Part shown: piece by piece, positions 8,937 to 18,825 of the stretch
Layout of the letters: every line of letters starts with the position of its first letter
How positions within the stretch are numbered: the first letter of the stretch is position 1
NCBI RefSeq assembly: GCF_007004725.1
Contig: NZ_ML660166.1
Span: 124,001-188,000, forward strand
DNA length: 64,000 nucleotides
Source: Aliikangiella coralliicola
GTDB taxonomy: Bacteria > Pseudomonadota > Gammaproteobacteria > Enterobacterales > Kangiellaceae
Reading direction: 5' to 3'
Position numbers and translations under genes: made by a program
Notes under the pieces: generated by a model
What the model saw: only the letters and a program-made list of their open reading frames with translations
Databases searched by the model: none
Told to the model about the DNA's origin: nothing

Positions 8937-10930
8937 CAGACGGCCTCCAATGCAATAGAGTCTGAGCTTTTGCTGGTTTGTTTTGCTCTGGCACGATAGC
9001 GTTTATCAGTCATTGCAATTAAGCCACCTAAGCCCATCAATATTCCGCCGAGCCATAGACAACTTACATAAGGTTTCACATAAATTCGAACAGCCCAATC
9101 ATTACTGTCAGGCAGTCTTTCACCTAACGCCACATAAAGATCGCGCATTAAACTTGCATCAATTCCCGCTTCAGTCATCCATTGACCGGAAGCATGATAA
9201 CGCCTTTTTTCGGGCTCTAATCGCGCCACGACTTCATCATTTTTGGTCACGGTAAAATGTCCGCGTAATGCGTCGTAATTCGGACCAACGACATCAGTTA
9301 GTTTCTCAAATGTAAATTGGTATCCTTCGACCACTTCATTTTGTCCAATCCCCAATCGAATATTTTTTTCGACCGAAAAATGCGATGAGATAACAACACC
9401 AATCACAACTATAACCATTCCAATATGTGCTGTGTACATCGCGATGAAGCTTGGCGAAATTTTATGTAAATTCATTAAAGTTGAAGAGCGTTTTTTGCTG
9501 GCTCGTTTCCACCAATCACCAAGGTTAAGAATAATCACCCAGGCAATAAGAAAAACGCCGACAAATATCTGTACCAGATCGGTGGCCTGTCGCTCAAATT
9601 CAGATATCACAAAAACAAGTCCTGCGGCCAAAGATGCAATGGCAGCATATCGAGTTCTCGCAACAAGATCCTGAAAACTGTGTTGACGCCAGTTGACTAT
9701 TGGCCCCAAACCAACCAGGAAAATTAACGGCGTCATCAATATGGTAAACACAAGATTAAAATAAGGTGGGCCAACAGAGATCTTCCCAAGATTTAACATT
9801 TCAGAAATAATGGGCTGCAATGTTCCAATGAGTATCATCACTGTCGCTACCACAAGAATTAAGTTATTCACCAAGAAAAGTAACTCTCGCGATAATAGAT
9901 TGTACCAACTGGTTACCGATACTTTTGACGCTCTGGCAGCAAATAAAAATAACGAGGCCCCAACCACCACGCCAAGAAAAATTAAAATGTAGGTTCCTCT
10001 GACCGGATCATTCGCAAACGCATGAACCGAAGTGAGAACACCTGAACGCACCAGGAATGTACCCAGCAAACTAAAGCTAAATGCGGCAATGGCGAGTAAT
10101 GTTGTCCAGGCTTTAAAAACGCCGCGCTTTTCGGTCGCAGCTAACGAGTGCAATAAAGCTGTGCCAATTAACCAAGGCATAAAAGAGGCATTTTCAACTG
10201 GGTCCCAAAACCACCATCCTCCCCAGCCTAGCTCGTAATAAGCCCACCAACTTCCAGCAGCAATTCCTAAAGTTAAAAACATCCAGGCAGCTTGAGTCCA
10301 GGGTCTAACCCATCTTGCCCAAAGCGTATCGATGCGACCTTCTAATAATGCAGCCAACGCGAATGCAAACGCGACGGAAAATCCGACATATCCCATGTAT
10401 AACAATGGGGGATGAAAAACCATTCCGGGGTCTTGCAACAATGGGTTCAGATCGCTGCCGTCGATTGGATAAATAGGAATGAGTCGATCAAACGGATTAG
10501 AAGTAAATAAAATGAAACAGATAAAACCAATCGAGACAAAACCAAGAACGGCAAGAACACGCGCCCTGGTTAGCGCCGGTAGCGCTTTACTCAACATCGC
10601 CACAGCAAATGTCCAGCTGCTTAGAATAAAAGCCCACAAGAGTAACGAACCTTCATGCCCCCCCCAGGTGGCCCCAATTCGATAAGCCACCGGCAGCGAA
10701 CTATTAGAATGACTGGCGACATAAGCAACTGAAAAGTCATTGATATAAAAAGACCAGGCTAAACACGCAAAAGAAAGTGCAACGAAAATAAACTGACCTA
10801 TCGCCGCAGGTTTTGCAACCAGCACCATACGCCATCGATTTGTCGCAATGCCGACTAAAGGCATAACAAATTGAACCAAAGCCAGAGCCAGTCCAAATGC
10901 GAGCGCTAAATTACCAATTTCTGGGATCAT
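8936..10930 (-). CDS. ccmF: Cytochrome c haem lyase subunit CcmF
   Basis: A 664-residue inner-membrane protein with about 14-15 TM helices. The N-terminal half contains the conserved WGGHEGSLLLW stretch (about 88-98). The tryptophan-rich haem-handling motif is GWGGWWFWDPVENASFMPWL (about 234-253). Family histidines and a large C-terminal periplasmic domain (about 520-620) follow. CcmF forms the ligase with CcmH/I and attaches haem delivered by CcmE to apocytochrome c. A 128-bp gap separates it from ccmE, the only sizeable gap in the operon. The upstream ribosome-binding site is weak. Confidence 0.96.
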   Translation of the reverse strand: MIPEIGNLALAFGLALALVQFVMPLVGIATNRWRMVLVAKPAAIGQFIFVALSFACLAWSFYINDFSVAYVASHSNSSLPVAYRIGATWGGHEGSLLLWAFILSSWTFAVAMLSKALPALTRARVLAVLGFVSIGFICFILFTSNPFDRLIPIYPIDGSDLNPLLQDPGMVFHPPLLYMGYVGFSVAFAFALAALLEGRIDTLWARWVRPWTQAAWMFLTLGIAAGSWWAYYELGWGGWWFWDPVENASFMPWLIGTALLHSLAATEKRGVFKAWTTLLAIAAFSFSLLGTFLVRSGVLTSVHAFANDPVRGTYILIFLGVVVGASLFLFAARASKVSVTSWYNLLSRELLFLVNNLILVVATVMILIGTLQPIISEMLNLGKISVGPPYFNLVFTILMTPLIFLVGLGPIVNWRQHSFQDLVARTRYAAIASLAAGLVFVISEFERQATDLVQIFVGVFLIAWVIILNLGDWWKRASKKRSSTLMNLHKISPSFIAMYTAHIGMVIVVIGVVISSHFSVEKNIRLGIGQNEVVEGYQFTFEKLTDVVGPNYDALRGHFTVTKNDEVVARLEPEKRRYHASGQWMTEAGIDASLMRDLYVALGERLPDSNDWAVRIYVKPYVSCLWLGGILMGLGGLIAMTDKRYRARAKQTSKSSDSIALEAV

Positions 10931-11058
10931 ATTGTTTCTTAAACACCGTTCATTTTGATTCGGCTTTACTAAACCTGTTTTCTGTTAAACCACTCTTCCT
11001 TGCCCACAAAAACTTAAACAAGACCTGCACTTAAACCAAGTCTTGTTACCTGACTGAA

Positions 11059-11511
11059 TTATTTTTTGACGCGTGCCTTTGCTTCTGCTTCGGCTTTCTT
11101 TATTGCCTCGGCAACTTCTGGCGACATGTAGTTTTCATCATGCTTTGCTAGCACTTCACTAGCAACAAAAGTGCCGTCTTGTTGCAACACGCCCATGGTG
11201 ACAATACCCTGCCCTTCACGAAACAGATCAGGCAAAATCCCTTCGTAACTAACCCAGACATTTTCTGCATTGTCAGTGAGTTGAAATTTAACTTTTAGAT
11301 TATCAGGATTTCGCTGAATACTTCCGGTTACAACTAAACCCCCAAGCCTGATTAATGGACCTTTTGGTGCTTCACCAGAAACAATCTCTAGTGGTGAATA
11401 AAACAAATTCACATTTTGATTCAATGCATACAGGGTAAGCCCGACAGCTACCCCCAAACCAACAACAATGGATATAACAAAAGTTAATCGTCGTTTTCTA
11501 AGCGGTTTCAT
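11059..11511 (-). CDS. ccmE: Haem chaperone CcmE
   Basis: A 150-residue protein. It has an N-terminal membrane anchor (about 8-28) and a beta-barrel (OB-fold) periplasmic domain containing RLGGLVVTGSI and the essential haem-binding histidine in VLAKHDENYMSPEV (about 119-132). The tail is rich in alanine, glutamate and lysine. CcmE binds haem covalently through that histidine after loading by CcmABCD and carries it to CcmF. It sits 35 bp downstream of ccmD. Confidence 0.96.
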   Translation of the reverse strand: MKPLRKRRLTFVISIVVGLGVAVGLTLYALNQNVNLFYSPLEIVSGEAPKGPLIRLGGLVVTGSIQRNPDNLKVKFQLTDNAENVWVSYEGILPDLFREGQGIVTMGVLQQDGTFVASEVLAKHDENYMSPEVAEAIKKAEAEAKARVKK

Positions 11512-11546
11512 TGCTCTACTTTAAACCCTCTTTTGGTTAGATGTCT

Positions 11547-11759
11547 TCAACCAGCTTTATTCGAACTGGCTGTGGTTTTACTATTTTGTTCGTTAACCGA
11601 TTTTTGTTGTCGGTAGCGACGTCGCAGTTGTTTGATGATTTTATCCCGTTGAAACTTCACCATTAAAAATAAGCCAATAAAAACAACGGTACCAACGGCA
11701 TAACTGGTCCAGATATAAAACCCATGACCGCCCATATGGAAAAACTCTTGCATTGTCAT
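11547..11759 (-). CDS. ccmD: Haem exporter protein CcmD
   Basis: A 70-residue single-TM protein: MTMQEFFHMGGHGFYIWTSY, a hydrophobic helix to about residue 34, then a strongly basic cytoplasmic tail (KQLRRRYRQQK). The MGGHGFYIW start region is typical of CcmD, which helps release haem-loaded CcmE from CcmABC. I chose the ATG at 11757-11759 because it overlaps the ccmC stop in an ATGA arrangement and matches the family N-terminus. An alternative in-frame start eight codons earlier would extend into ccmC. Confidence 0.88.
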   Translation of the reverse strand: MTMQEFFHMGGHGFYIWTSYAVGTVVFIGLFLMVKFQRDKIIKQLRRRYRQQKSVNEQNSKTTASSNKAG

Positions 11760-12499
11760 TGGCCAACAACCTCTTTTACCCAACTCTTGTTATGTTCGCG
11801 GCTGAGTACTTCATTTCGCATTCGATACATCATTATCGCTGTGCAAAACAACAAGACCGCGAATATCATCAGTAACAAAGCGACTAACATTGCGGGATCC
11901 ATTGAAGGTTTTTCAAATTTGGAAATAGTCGCCCCCTGATGTAGCGTATTCCACCATTCTACCGAAAAATGAATAATGGGTATGTTAACTATTCCCACCA
12001 TTGCGAGTACGCCTGCGGCTCTATCGCCAACCTCACGGTCTTCAAATGCTTGATGAAGTGCGATAAAACCTAAGTACAAAAATAATAAAATTAATTCGGA
12101 GGTCAATCTGGCGTCCCAAACCCACCAGGTATTCCAGATGGGTTTGCCCCATAACGCCCCTGTCGATAGCGCGAGAAATGTCATCGCAGCTCCCACCGGC
12201 GCAGCGCTCACCGCGGCCATATGGGCCAACTTAATTCGCCAGATATAACCAACTGCGGCAGCGACGGCTAAAATGACATAAAACATCATTGACGCGAATG
12301 CCGTCGGCACATGAAGATACATAATTCTAACGGTGTGCCCTTGCTGATAATCAATCGGCGAATTAAACAATCCCTGGTACAAACCAGCGCTAAAAAGCAA
12401 CAACGAAATCCCCATTATCCACGGTAGCCAACGACCACTTATTTGATAAAACCACTTCGGTGAAGATAAACGGTGAAACCACTGCCAGGTCATAAACAC
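11756..12499 (-). CDS. ccmC: Haem exporter/handling protein CcmC
   Basis: A 247-residue six-TM inner-membrane protein of the haem-handling family. It has the tryptophan-rich motif WGKPIWNTWWVWDARLTSEL (about 119-138). The two haem-liganding histidine regions are IMYLHVPTAFASM (about 59-71) and IIHFSVEWWNTLHQG (about 175-189). It presents haem to CcmE together with CcmD and the CcmAB transporter. It overlaps ccmD by 4 nt and lies 25 bp downstream of ccmB. Confidence 0.96.
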   Translation of the reverse strand: MFMTWQWFHRLSSPKWFYQISGRWLPWIMGISLLLFSAGLYQGLFNSPIDYQQGHTVRIMYLHVPTAFASMMFYVILAVAAAVGYIWRIKLAHMAAVSAAPVGAAMTFLALSTGALWGKPIWNTWWVWDARLTSELILLFLYLGFIALHQAFEDREVGDRAAGVLAMVGIVNIPIIHFSVEWWNTLHQGATISKFEKPSMDPAMLVALLLMIFAVLLFCTAIMMYRMRNEVLSREHNKSWVKEVVGQ

Positions 12500-12524
12500 T
12501 CCCGAGTTAAAAATTCGGCGTCAA

Positions 12525-13184
12525 TCATCGTATTGATACCTTAATTGCGGCAACGGATGCAAAGGGAACAAGAGAAAGACTACCGACAAGAAACGCGCCC
12601 ATTAAAGCAAGTTGTCCTGAATAATCCATTCCCATCGACGCCCTGGAAACAGCACCGGCACCAAAAATTAATATAGGGATATAAAGTGGTAATACTAATA
12701 AACTCAATAAAACGCCGCCCTGGCGTAACCCCACCGTTAGCCCCATCCCTACCGATCCTATCAGACTTAAAACCGGCGTACCAATGAGCAATGTCAAGAT
12801 TAGCGCAATTGCGCTCTCAGACTCCATTTGCATCATCACAGCGAGCAGCGGAGACATTAATACCAATGGCAGTCCGCTTGTCAGCCAGTGGGAAATAATT
12901 TTGGCAAAAACCACTTGATAAGGCGAGCCCGATTGCAGCAGCAGCAACTCCAAGGTGCCATCAAGATAATCGTCGCGGTACATGCTTTCAAGGGAGAGCA
13001 TCGCCGCTAACAAGGCCGCGACCCAAATAATACCATTACCGATACGTGCTAATAACTGGCCTTGTGGTTCTAATGCCAGCGGAAATAATGAAACAGTAAT
13101 AACGAAGAAAATCAAAGGGTTAATTAAGTCTTGCCGGCACCGCCAATGTCTAAGTAATTCTCGTTTGAGAAGCTGCATCAACAT
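12525..13184 (-). CDS. ccmB: Haem exporter permease CcmB
   Basis: A 219-residue protein with six hydrophobic segments. The N-terminal amphipathic stretch LLKRELLRHWRCRQDLINPL is typical of CcmB. The conserved ESMYRDDYLDGTLELLLLQ (about 67-85) is the coupling loop that meets the ATPase CcmA. Two start codons are possible: ATG at 13184, or ATG at 13178, which overlaps the ccmA stop as TGATG. The second is perhaps more natural for translational coupling. It forms the membrane part of the CcmAB ABC transporter that drives holo-CcmE release. Confidence 0.95.
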   Translation of the reverse strand: MLMQLLKRELLRHWRCRQDLINPLIFFVITVSLFPLALEPQGQLLARIGNGIIWVAALLAAMLSLESMYRDDYLDGTLELLLLQSGSPYQVVFAKIISHWLTSGLPLVLMSPLLAVMMQMESESAIALILTLLIGTPVLSLIGSVGMGLTVGLRQGGVLLSLLVLPLYIPILIFGAGAVSRASMGMDYSGQLALMGAFLVGSLSLVPFASVAAIKVSIR

Positions 13185-13858
13185 GTAAATTGCTCCGCGT
13201 TACTCAACTCAAGTAATTTCGGTGGTGTCGGTAAATGAATCGACTGGTGGCTGGTTAACAGGACACACCCGCCATTTTTGGCAAAGTCATCAATTTTTCC
13301 CTCTAACCAGTGACAACCATCGACATCCAGTGATGTGAAGGGTTCGTCGAGAATCCAGCATGGGGTCTGCGCAATTAGCAATCTAGCAAGTCCGACCCGC
13401 CGAACCTGCCCGGCTGACAGATACCTGGCTTGAGTATCCAGATAAAACCCTAATTGAACTTCCTCGATCGCCGCTTCGATCTGACTTTCTGTTGCAAACT
13501 CACCGGCAATCGGATGAAATTTAAGATTTTCAAAAACCGTTAACTCCGGTTTAACAGCAGGAAGATGCCCTAAAAATAGCGGCAAACACTCTGACTCATC
13601 AATCTCGGCCCATTTGGCCTCACCTCTGGCATAAGGCAATAAGCCGCAAAGGCTCCTAAGCAGGCTGGTTTTTCCCGCCCCATTTTCACCAACAACCTGT
13701 ATCACTTCGCCGCTTTTCAACTCAAAATTCAAGTCTCTAAACAGCCAGCGTTCAGATCGTCTGATACCCAGATTGGTAACAGTTAAAATTGTTCTCGGCA
13801 CAAACCGCTGTGAGTCTGTTTGTTGATTATTGTTTTCATCCCCATTTTCATTTTTCAT
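13178..13858 (-). CDS. ccmA: Haem exporter ATP-binding protein CcmA
   Basis: A 226-residue ABC ATPase, first gene of the ccm operon. Walker A is GENGAGKTSLL (about 57-67), the signature is LSAGQVRRVGLARLL (about 143-157), and Walker B plus catalytic Glu is CWILDEPFTSLD (about 163-174), followed by the H-loop LLTSHQS. The N-terminal 25 residues are polar (Asn/Gln-rich) and longer than usual. A later start is possible but no better in-frame ATG precedes TILTVTNLGI. Gene order A-B-C-D-E-F-G-H-I is complete and collinear, as in proteobacterial System I. Confidence 0.95.
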   Translation of the reverse strand: MKNENGDENNNQQTDSQRFVPRTILTVTNLGIRRSERWLFRDLNFELKSGEVIQVVGENGAGKTSLLRSLCGLLPYARGEAKWAEIDESECLPLFLGHLPAVKPELTVFENLKFHPIAGEFATESQIEAAIEEVQLGFYLDTQARYLSAGQVRRVGLARLLIAQTPCWILDEPFTSLDVDGCHWLEGKIDDFAKNGGCVLLTSHQSIHLPTPPKLLELSNAEQFTC

Positions 13859-14076
13859 ATAATTCTCAGTGAAACAGCAGCACTACTTTTATTAAATTTC
13901 AGGGACAGGATGTCAGATGTCTGAACATTAAAATCAGTTCGTTCTCAACCCATAGGCTAGTCGTGGTTATTAAAACCACACTCTCGCGGCAGAGATCCTA
14001 ATCAAAGGCCGGATAAGAGTCAACGCACGTCTGTCAGAGTTGGGCAGAATCAAAAACTTTTATGTGAGAAATGTGG

Positions 14077-14631
14077 TTAAGTCACCATTGGGGCCGCAAT
14101 TTCGTCTCTTTTAGATTTTCCGAAAAGGCACTCGACCAATGTCAAAGCGAACTCCATTGCCGTTCCCGGTGCCTGACTGGTAATAAGTTTTCCATCTATC
14201 ATGACACGCTGCTTGCTGACAGTCTTAACTTGGCCGCCAAGTTCCTCTTGAAAAGCGGGATGACAAGTTGCGTTTTTTGATTGAATTAATTGCTGCCGCC
14301 CTAAAACCACCGCCGGTGCCGCGCAAATCGCCGCAATCCAACGCTGCTTTTCAAATTGCTCGTGTAATATTTCCGTCAGGCATTCTGATTGAGAAAGATG
14401 CTCCGCACCAGGAATGCCACCGGGAATAGCAATTAAGTCCCAATTTTGCCCAACACAATCTTCAATAGCACAATCAGCCACGATGCAAACGCCCCTTGAA
14501 GCAGTTATCGTTCTGGTTTGCATTACCGATGCAACACTGACTTCAACTTCAGCACGTCGTAATACGTCAACGATTGTTACTAGCTCGATTTCTTCACTAC
14601 CATCAGCAATCGGAACAAGCACCTTGGCCAT
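14077..14631 (-). CDS. yajL: DJ-1/YajL family protein (glyoxalase/deglycase-like chaperone)
   Basis: A 184-residue protein of the DJ-1/PfpI superfamily. The start is MAKVLVPIADGSEEIELVTI, with the conserved glutamate in DGSEEIE (about residue 15). The nucleophilic-elbow cysteine is in AAICAAPAVVLG (about 104), and the late motif is TSQAPGTAMEFAL. I moved the start to the ATG at 14629-14631, which has GAGGAC seven bases upstream. Family members protect against carbonyl and oxidative stress; their exact biochemical activity is debated. It stands alone, upstream of the ccm operon on the same strand with 218 bp between. Confidence 0.9.
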   Translation of the reverse strand: MAKVLVPIADGSEEIELVTIVDVLRRAEVEVSVASVMQTRTITASRGVCIVADCAIEDCVGQNWDLIAIPGGIPGAEHLSQSECLTEILHEQFEKQRWIAAICAAPAVVLGRQQLIQSKNATCHPAFQEELGGQVKTVSKQRVMIDGKLITSQAPGTAMEFALTLVECLFGKSKRDEIAAPMVT

Positions 14632-15027
14632 TGTTTTGTCCTCTTTATTAATCGGCAGATTATCAGGGTGTGTTGATAACACTATTATGCTGTAAAAAGA
14701 GCTTCACGTCAGGGGCCGATTACGAATAATAATTTTGAAAAAAACTGGAATCAAGAAGCTGGAATCTTTCACGAATAAACCTAGAACATGTCAGCAAACC
14801 CAACAGAGTTTTAGATGACTTTTCTATTAAAGATTAATTTAAATGGTAGTTTATTTCCGAACTCGGGTTAATTTATGAATCCTGTTACTATGATGAATGG
14901 TAATTAAAAATACAGGGTTCAAACCGTGTTATTCTCAACAATCGATTAACCCGCCGCCCACGCGTCATAAGGGACGATCTGAGCTATGCTAATTAAAGTA
15001 AACCAGCGATACATCAGGGAGGCCATT
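14632..15027. other. Divergent promoter region, yajL / ybaK-like gene
   Basis: 395 bp without a gene. An imperfect inverted repeat (GAATCCTGTTA near 14876, TACAGGGTTC near 14911) lies about midway toward the rightward gene. A doubled CTGGAATC near 14741-14765 is the only other structure seen. No clear promoter pair is identified. Confidence 0.4.
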
Positions 15028-15549
15028 ATGCATGTACCTAGTCCCACAGAATATCTCGATTCGCAGTCAATCAATTACGAATTAGTTCCACACGCTACGA
15101 GTTTTACCGCGCAAGAAACGGCTCAAAAAACGCATATTAAAGGCAATACATTGAGCAAAGTTGTCGTCGTTGGCGATCAGAATAAATTAGCACTGGTCGT
15201 TATCCCGGCAAACTGTATTTTACTACAACGCTCTCTGGCCAGAGTGCTACGCTCGCCAGGTTTAAATATTGTTCCTGAATATCAGTTTAGAGACCGATTT
15301 CCTGAATGCGAAATCGGCGCAATGCCGCCTTTTGGTAACTTATATGGAATGGACGTGTTTATTGCTAAAGAACTAGTTCAGCGGGATACCGTCACTTTTA
15401 ATGGCGGTACTCACAATGTGCTCATCAAAATGGAAACGACGGATTTTATCAAAGTGACCAATGCTCGTGTCATTACTGTCGGATACAAAGTTGCCGGGTT
15501 AGCACAACCTATTATCTCTCGCCGCAAAGACGACTGGCACTGGGCTTAA
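15028..15549 (+). CDS. YbaK/EbsC-type aminoacyl-tRNA editing domain protein
   Basis: A 173-residue protein. It shows the YbaK fold pattern: VPHATSFTAQETAQKTHIKG near the N-terminus, in which the threonine/alanine/glutamine helix precedes the conserved lysine of GNTLSKVVVV, then ALVVIPAN, and the glycine-rich EIGAMPPFGNLYGM loop with its catalytic-region G-x-x-P-P-F-G. Such proteins hydrolyse mischarged tRNA (Cys-tRNA-Pro or Ala-tRNA-Pro type). I chose ATG 15028 because GGGAGG lies seven bases upstream, rather than a more distal start. The C-terminus is about 15 residues longer than E. coli YbaK, and the exact tRNA specificity is open. Confidence 0.85.
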   Translation: MHVPSPTEYLDSQSINYELVPHATSFTAQETAQKTHIKGNTLSKVVVVGDQNKLALVVIPANCILLQRSLARVLRSPGLNIVPEYQFRDRFPECEIGAMPPFGNLYGMDVFIAKELVQRDTVTFNGGTHNVLIKMETTDFIKVTNARVITVGYKVAGLAQPIISRRKDDWHWA

Positions 15550-15699
15550 CCATGTTGTCATACTGTAATCAGGATTAAGACTCTGCTGGCCCTGAGTCTA
15601 ACCTGGTTACTGTAGCTCAGTTGTGTTTGACCAATTAGCTTTAAAGCAAAAGCTAACAACCGAACTAAAGCTAACCAGGCAATAAAACCATTAGCAATT

Positions 15700-16215
15700 A
15701 TGACCCAAAAACGACTGGTCTTTCTTGATATTGACGGTGTACTTAACAGTATGGGATGGAAAATATCCCGTTCATATTATTCTATTCCCGGATACGATCC
15801 TGATGCTTTGCAAGAATCTCCCCCTTACCTTTTAGGAGAGCTTGATCTCACTCCAATCGCGTTATTAGATGAGTTACTTGATGACACCAACGCACAGATA
15901 GTCATTTCTAGTAGCTGGCGGCAAATTCACCCCGGCATTGACTGGCTCATAGAGTTGTTTCAATTACGGGGAGCTCGGTTAATACCCGCTAGAATTATCG
16001 GCGCAACACCGGTCATTAATTCCATATCCTTGCTACATCAAAGAGGAAATGAAATTGATAGCTATATTTCCACCCACGCATTTGACGGAAAGTTTATTTG
16101 TATTGATGATTGCAGCTTTCACTACCAACCTTATCATAAGGTGGTGGAAACCAATCCGGGTATCGGATTTAGTGTCATCGACTATCAACAGGCATTGGAT
16201 CTGTTAAACGGGTAA
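15700..16215 (+). CDS. Small HAD-superfamily phosphatase-like protein
   Basis: A 171-residue protein opening with the HAD motif I, LVFLDIDGVLNSMGW (about 6-20), which carries the nucleophile and acid/base aspartates. Motif II is IVISSSWR (about 65-72), motif III is not clear, and the late acidic motif is CIDDCS (about 135). This matches the compact HAD domain seen in RNA-repair-type Swiss-army-knife proteins and in stand-alone small phosphatases. The substrate is unknown. No ribosome-binding site is obvious. It sits between the editing protein and rpsT, with no sign of shared function. Confidence 0.75.
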   Translation: MTQKRLVFLDIDGVLNSMGWKISRSYYSIPGYDPDALQESPPYLLGELDLTPIALLDELLDDTNAQIVISSSWRQIHPGIDWLIELFQLRGARLIPARIIGATPVINSISLLHQRGNEIDSYISTHAFDGKFICIDDCSFHYQPYHKVVETNPGIGFSVIDYQQALDLLNG

Positions 16216-16392
16216 ATACCAAAACTGGCTTCCAATTCTCAGGCAAAGTGAGTTAAATACTCATCAGAAGCCATAGTAATTAACCGCATAAATCGATTAA
16301 TCCGAATATCTATCGACCAGACCGGTCACAGCCCAGTATTAGCAAGGGCTGGAATAATAATACCAAAGCGGTGGATTTTCTGGTATTTTGCC

Positions 16393-16421
16393 TTGATATC
16401 CCCATTAAAAACAGGTATATT
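16393..16421 (+). promoter_or_regulatory. Probable sigma-70 promoter of rpsT
   Basis: TTGATA (16393-16398), a 17-bp spacer, then TATATT (16416-16421). This predicts a transcript starting near 16428, about 35 nt before the UUG start. The pair is close to consensus and suits a highly expressed ribosomal gene. Confidence 0.75.
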
Positions 16422-16463
16422 GCCGCACCTTAAATCTTATGCCTATTTTTCAGGAGCAAAGCC

Positions 16464-16727
16464 TTGGCTAATATTAAATCCGCAAAGAAGCGTGCACGTC
16501 AGGCTGAAGGTCGTCGCCAGCATAATGCTAGCCGTCGTTCGATGATGCGCACATATATGAAGAAAGTTGTTGCTGCAATTGCATCTGGTGACAAAGAAGC
16601 TGCTCAAGCGGCTTACCAAAAAGCAGTGTCTGTACTTGACGTTGCAGCAGGTAAAGGCTTGATTCACGCAAATAAGGCTGCTCGTCATAAGAGCCGTTTC
16701 AACGCGCAGATTAAAGCACTGGGTTAA
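16464..16727 (+). CDS. rpsT: 30S ribosomal protein S20
   Basis: An 87-residue, strongly basic protein beginning [20 protein letters not shown], the classic S20 N-terminus, and ending with [13 protein letters not shown]. It binds 16S rRNA and helps assemble the 30S subunit. The start codon is TTG with AGGAG eight bases upstream. No in-frame ATG exists before it at a sensible distance. E. coli rpsT also starts with UUG, which contributes to autogenous translational control, so the weak start is probably functional rather than an error. A near-consensus promoter lies upstream and an intrinsic terminator follows. Confidence 0.97.
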   Translation: MANIKSAKKRARQAEGRRQHNASRRSMMRTYMKKVVAAIASGDKEAAQAAYQKAVSVLDVAAGKGLIHANKAARHKSRFNAQIKALG

Positions 16728-16754
16728 TCCAAGAAGATTAATACCATGCCGAAT

Positions 16755-16786
16755 AAAAAACCCATCTATATGATGGGTTTTTTATT
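16755..16786. terminator. Bidirectional intrinsic terminator, rpsT / obgE
   Basis: A-run, CCCATC (16761-16766), loop TATAT, GATGGG (16772-16777), T-run. The flanking A and T runs allow use on both strands, between convergent rpsT and obgE. Confidence 0.85.
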
Positions 16787-16858
16787 GCCTGAAACTAAAT
16801 ACTTTCTAAAATCAGCTAAAACTAGAATCCAAAACTGACCTAAACCACTTTATTATAC

Positions 16859-17974
<1,116 letters not shown>

Positions 17975-18006
17975 TTAAAAATTTAGAGTCTGTTTATCAC
18001 AAATAT

Positions 18007-18037
18007 AAAAAAAGCCCCGAACATTGCGGAGCTTTTT
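18007..18037 (-). terminator. Intrinsic terminator after rpmA
   Basis: Read on the minus strand: GCTCCG, 7-nt loop, CGGGGC, then seven Ts. One pair is G-T on this strand but would be a C-A mismatch on the other, so the minus orientation is favoured. It would make obgE expression partly dependent on read-through from rplU-rpmA. Confidence 0.75.
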
Positions 18038-18095
18038 TATTGTAACCCATTTTTGCCGTAAACCTCAGTAGGCTTACACTCAATAGCAGAAGCTA

Positions 18096-18353
18096 TTAGT
18101 TGGCAATAATGCTTACCGTACGGCGGTTACGTAAACCTTTTACTTCAAACTTAACTTCGCCATCAGCTTTAGCGAATAAAGTATGGTCACGGCCAATACC
18201 GACGTTGCTACCTGCATGGAAGTGAGTACCGCGCTGACGAACAATAATGCTACCAGCTGAAACATTTTCACCACCAAATCGCTTAACACCTAAGCGTTTA
18301 CTCTCGGAATCGCGACCGTTACGAGTACTACCACCAGCTTTCTTATGAGCCAT
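18096..18353 (-). CDS. rpmA: 50S ribosomal protein L27
   Basis: 85 residues beginning [20 protein letters not shown], with [19 protein letters not shown], both invariant L27 features. Its N-terminal tail reaches the peptidyl-transferase centre. It follows rplU by 31 bp and is co-transcribed with it. There is no N-terminal cleavage extension of the kind seen in Firmicutes. Confidence 0.98.
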   Translation of the reverse strand: MAHKKAGGSTRNGRDSESKRLGVKRFGGENVSAGSIIVRQRGTHFHAGSNVGIGRDHTLFAKADGEVKFEVKGLRNRRTVSIIAN

Positions 18354-18384
18354 TTTATCTCTCCAGAATTAGATGAAACTTAAA

Positions 18385-18696
18385 TTACTTGCTGATGCCA
18401 GTAATCTTAACTTCAGTAAACCATTGACGATGGCCCATCTGCTTACGATGGTGCTTACGACGTCTAAACTTAACGATCTTGATTTTCTTACCACGACCGT
18501 GCTCAACAACTTCACCAGAGACCTTAGCACCTTCGAGATACGGCGCACCAAGTGCCAATTCTGCACCTTCGCCAACCATAAGGATTTTATCGAAATCAAC
18601 TGAAGCGCCTTTCTCAGCGTCAATTTTCTCAAGGCGAACTACCTGGCCTTCTGATACTCGGTGTTGTTTACCACCACTTTGAATCACCGCGTACAT
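18385..18696 (-). CDS. rplU: 50S ribosomal protein L21
   Basis: 103 residues: [20 protein letters not shown] at the N-terminus, and the basic [20 protein letters not shown] near the C-terminus, both diagnostic for L21, which binds 23S rRNA. The start has GGAGAG upstream. A near-consensus promoter (18826-18854) and a hairpin (18719-18740) occupy its leader, so transcription of rplU-rpmA starts about 120 nt before the gene. Confidence 0.98.
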   Translation of the reverse strand: MYAVIQSGGKQHRVSEGQVVRLEKIDAEKGASVDFDKILMVGEGAELALGAPYLEGAKVSGEVVEHGRGKKIKIVKFRRRKHHRKQMGHRQWFTEVKITGISK

Positions 18697-18718
18697 AGCG
18701 ACATCTCTCCGTCTCTAT

Positions 18719-18740
18719 AGTATGCTTACAGGAGCATACT
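18719..18740 (-). promoter_or_regulatory. Leader hairpin upstream of rplU
   Basis: A perfect 8-bp stem, AGTATGCT / AGCATACT, with a 6-nt loop, inside the predicted rplU leader RNA. It ends 22 nt before the start codon. There is no T-run, so it is not an intrinsic terminator. It could be a binding site for autogenous control or a stabilising element. Confidence 0.5.
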
Positions 18741-18825
18741 GAGTTTCTAGTAAAATTAGTTTTAACTTAAAATTCTTTTCAGTCCTAAATCAAGGATTCA
18801 GGGATTCCTGTAATTAAGGGCGCGC

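Noticed and set aside
13963-13979. Terminator upstream of the ccm operon
   Set aside because: GTGGTT/AACCAC is a short 6-bp stem with no T-run on either strand. Not called.
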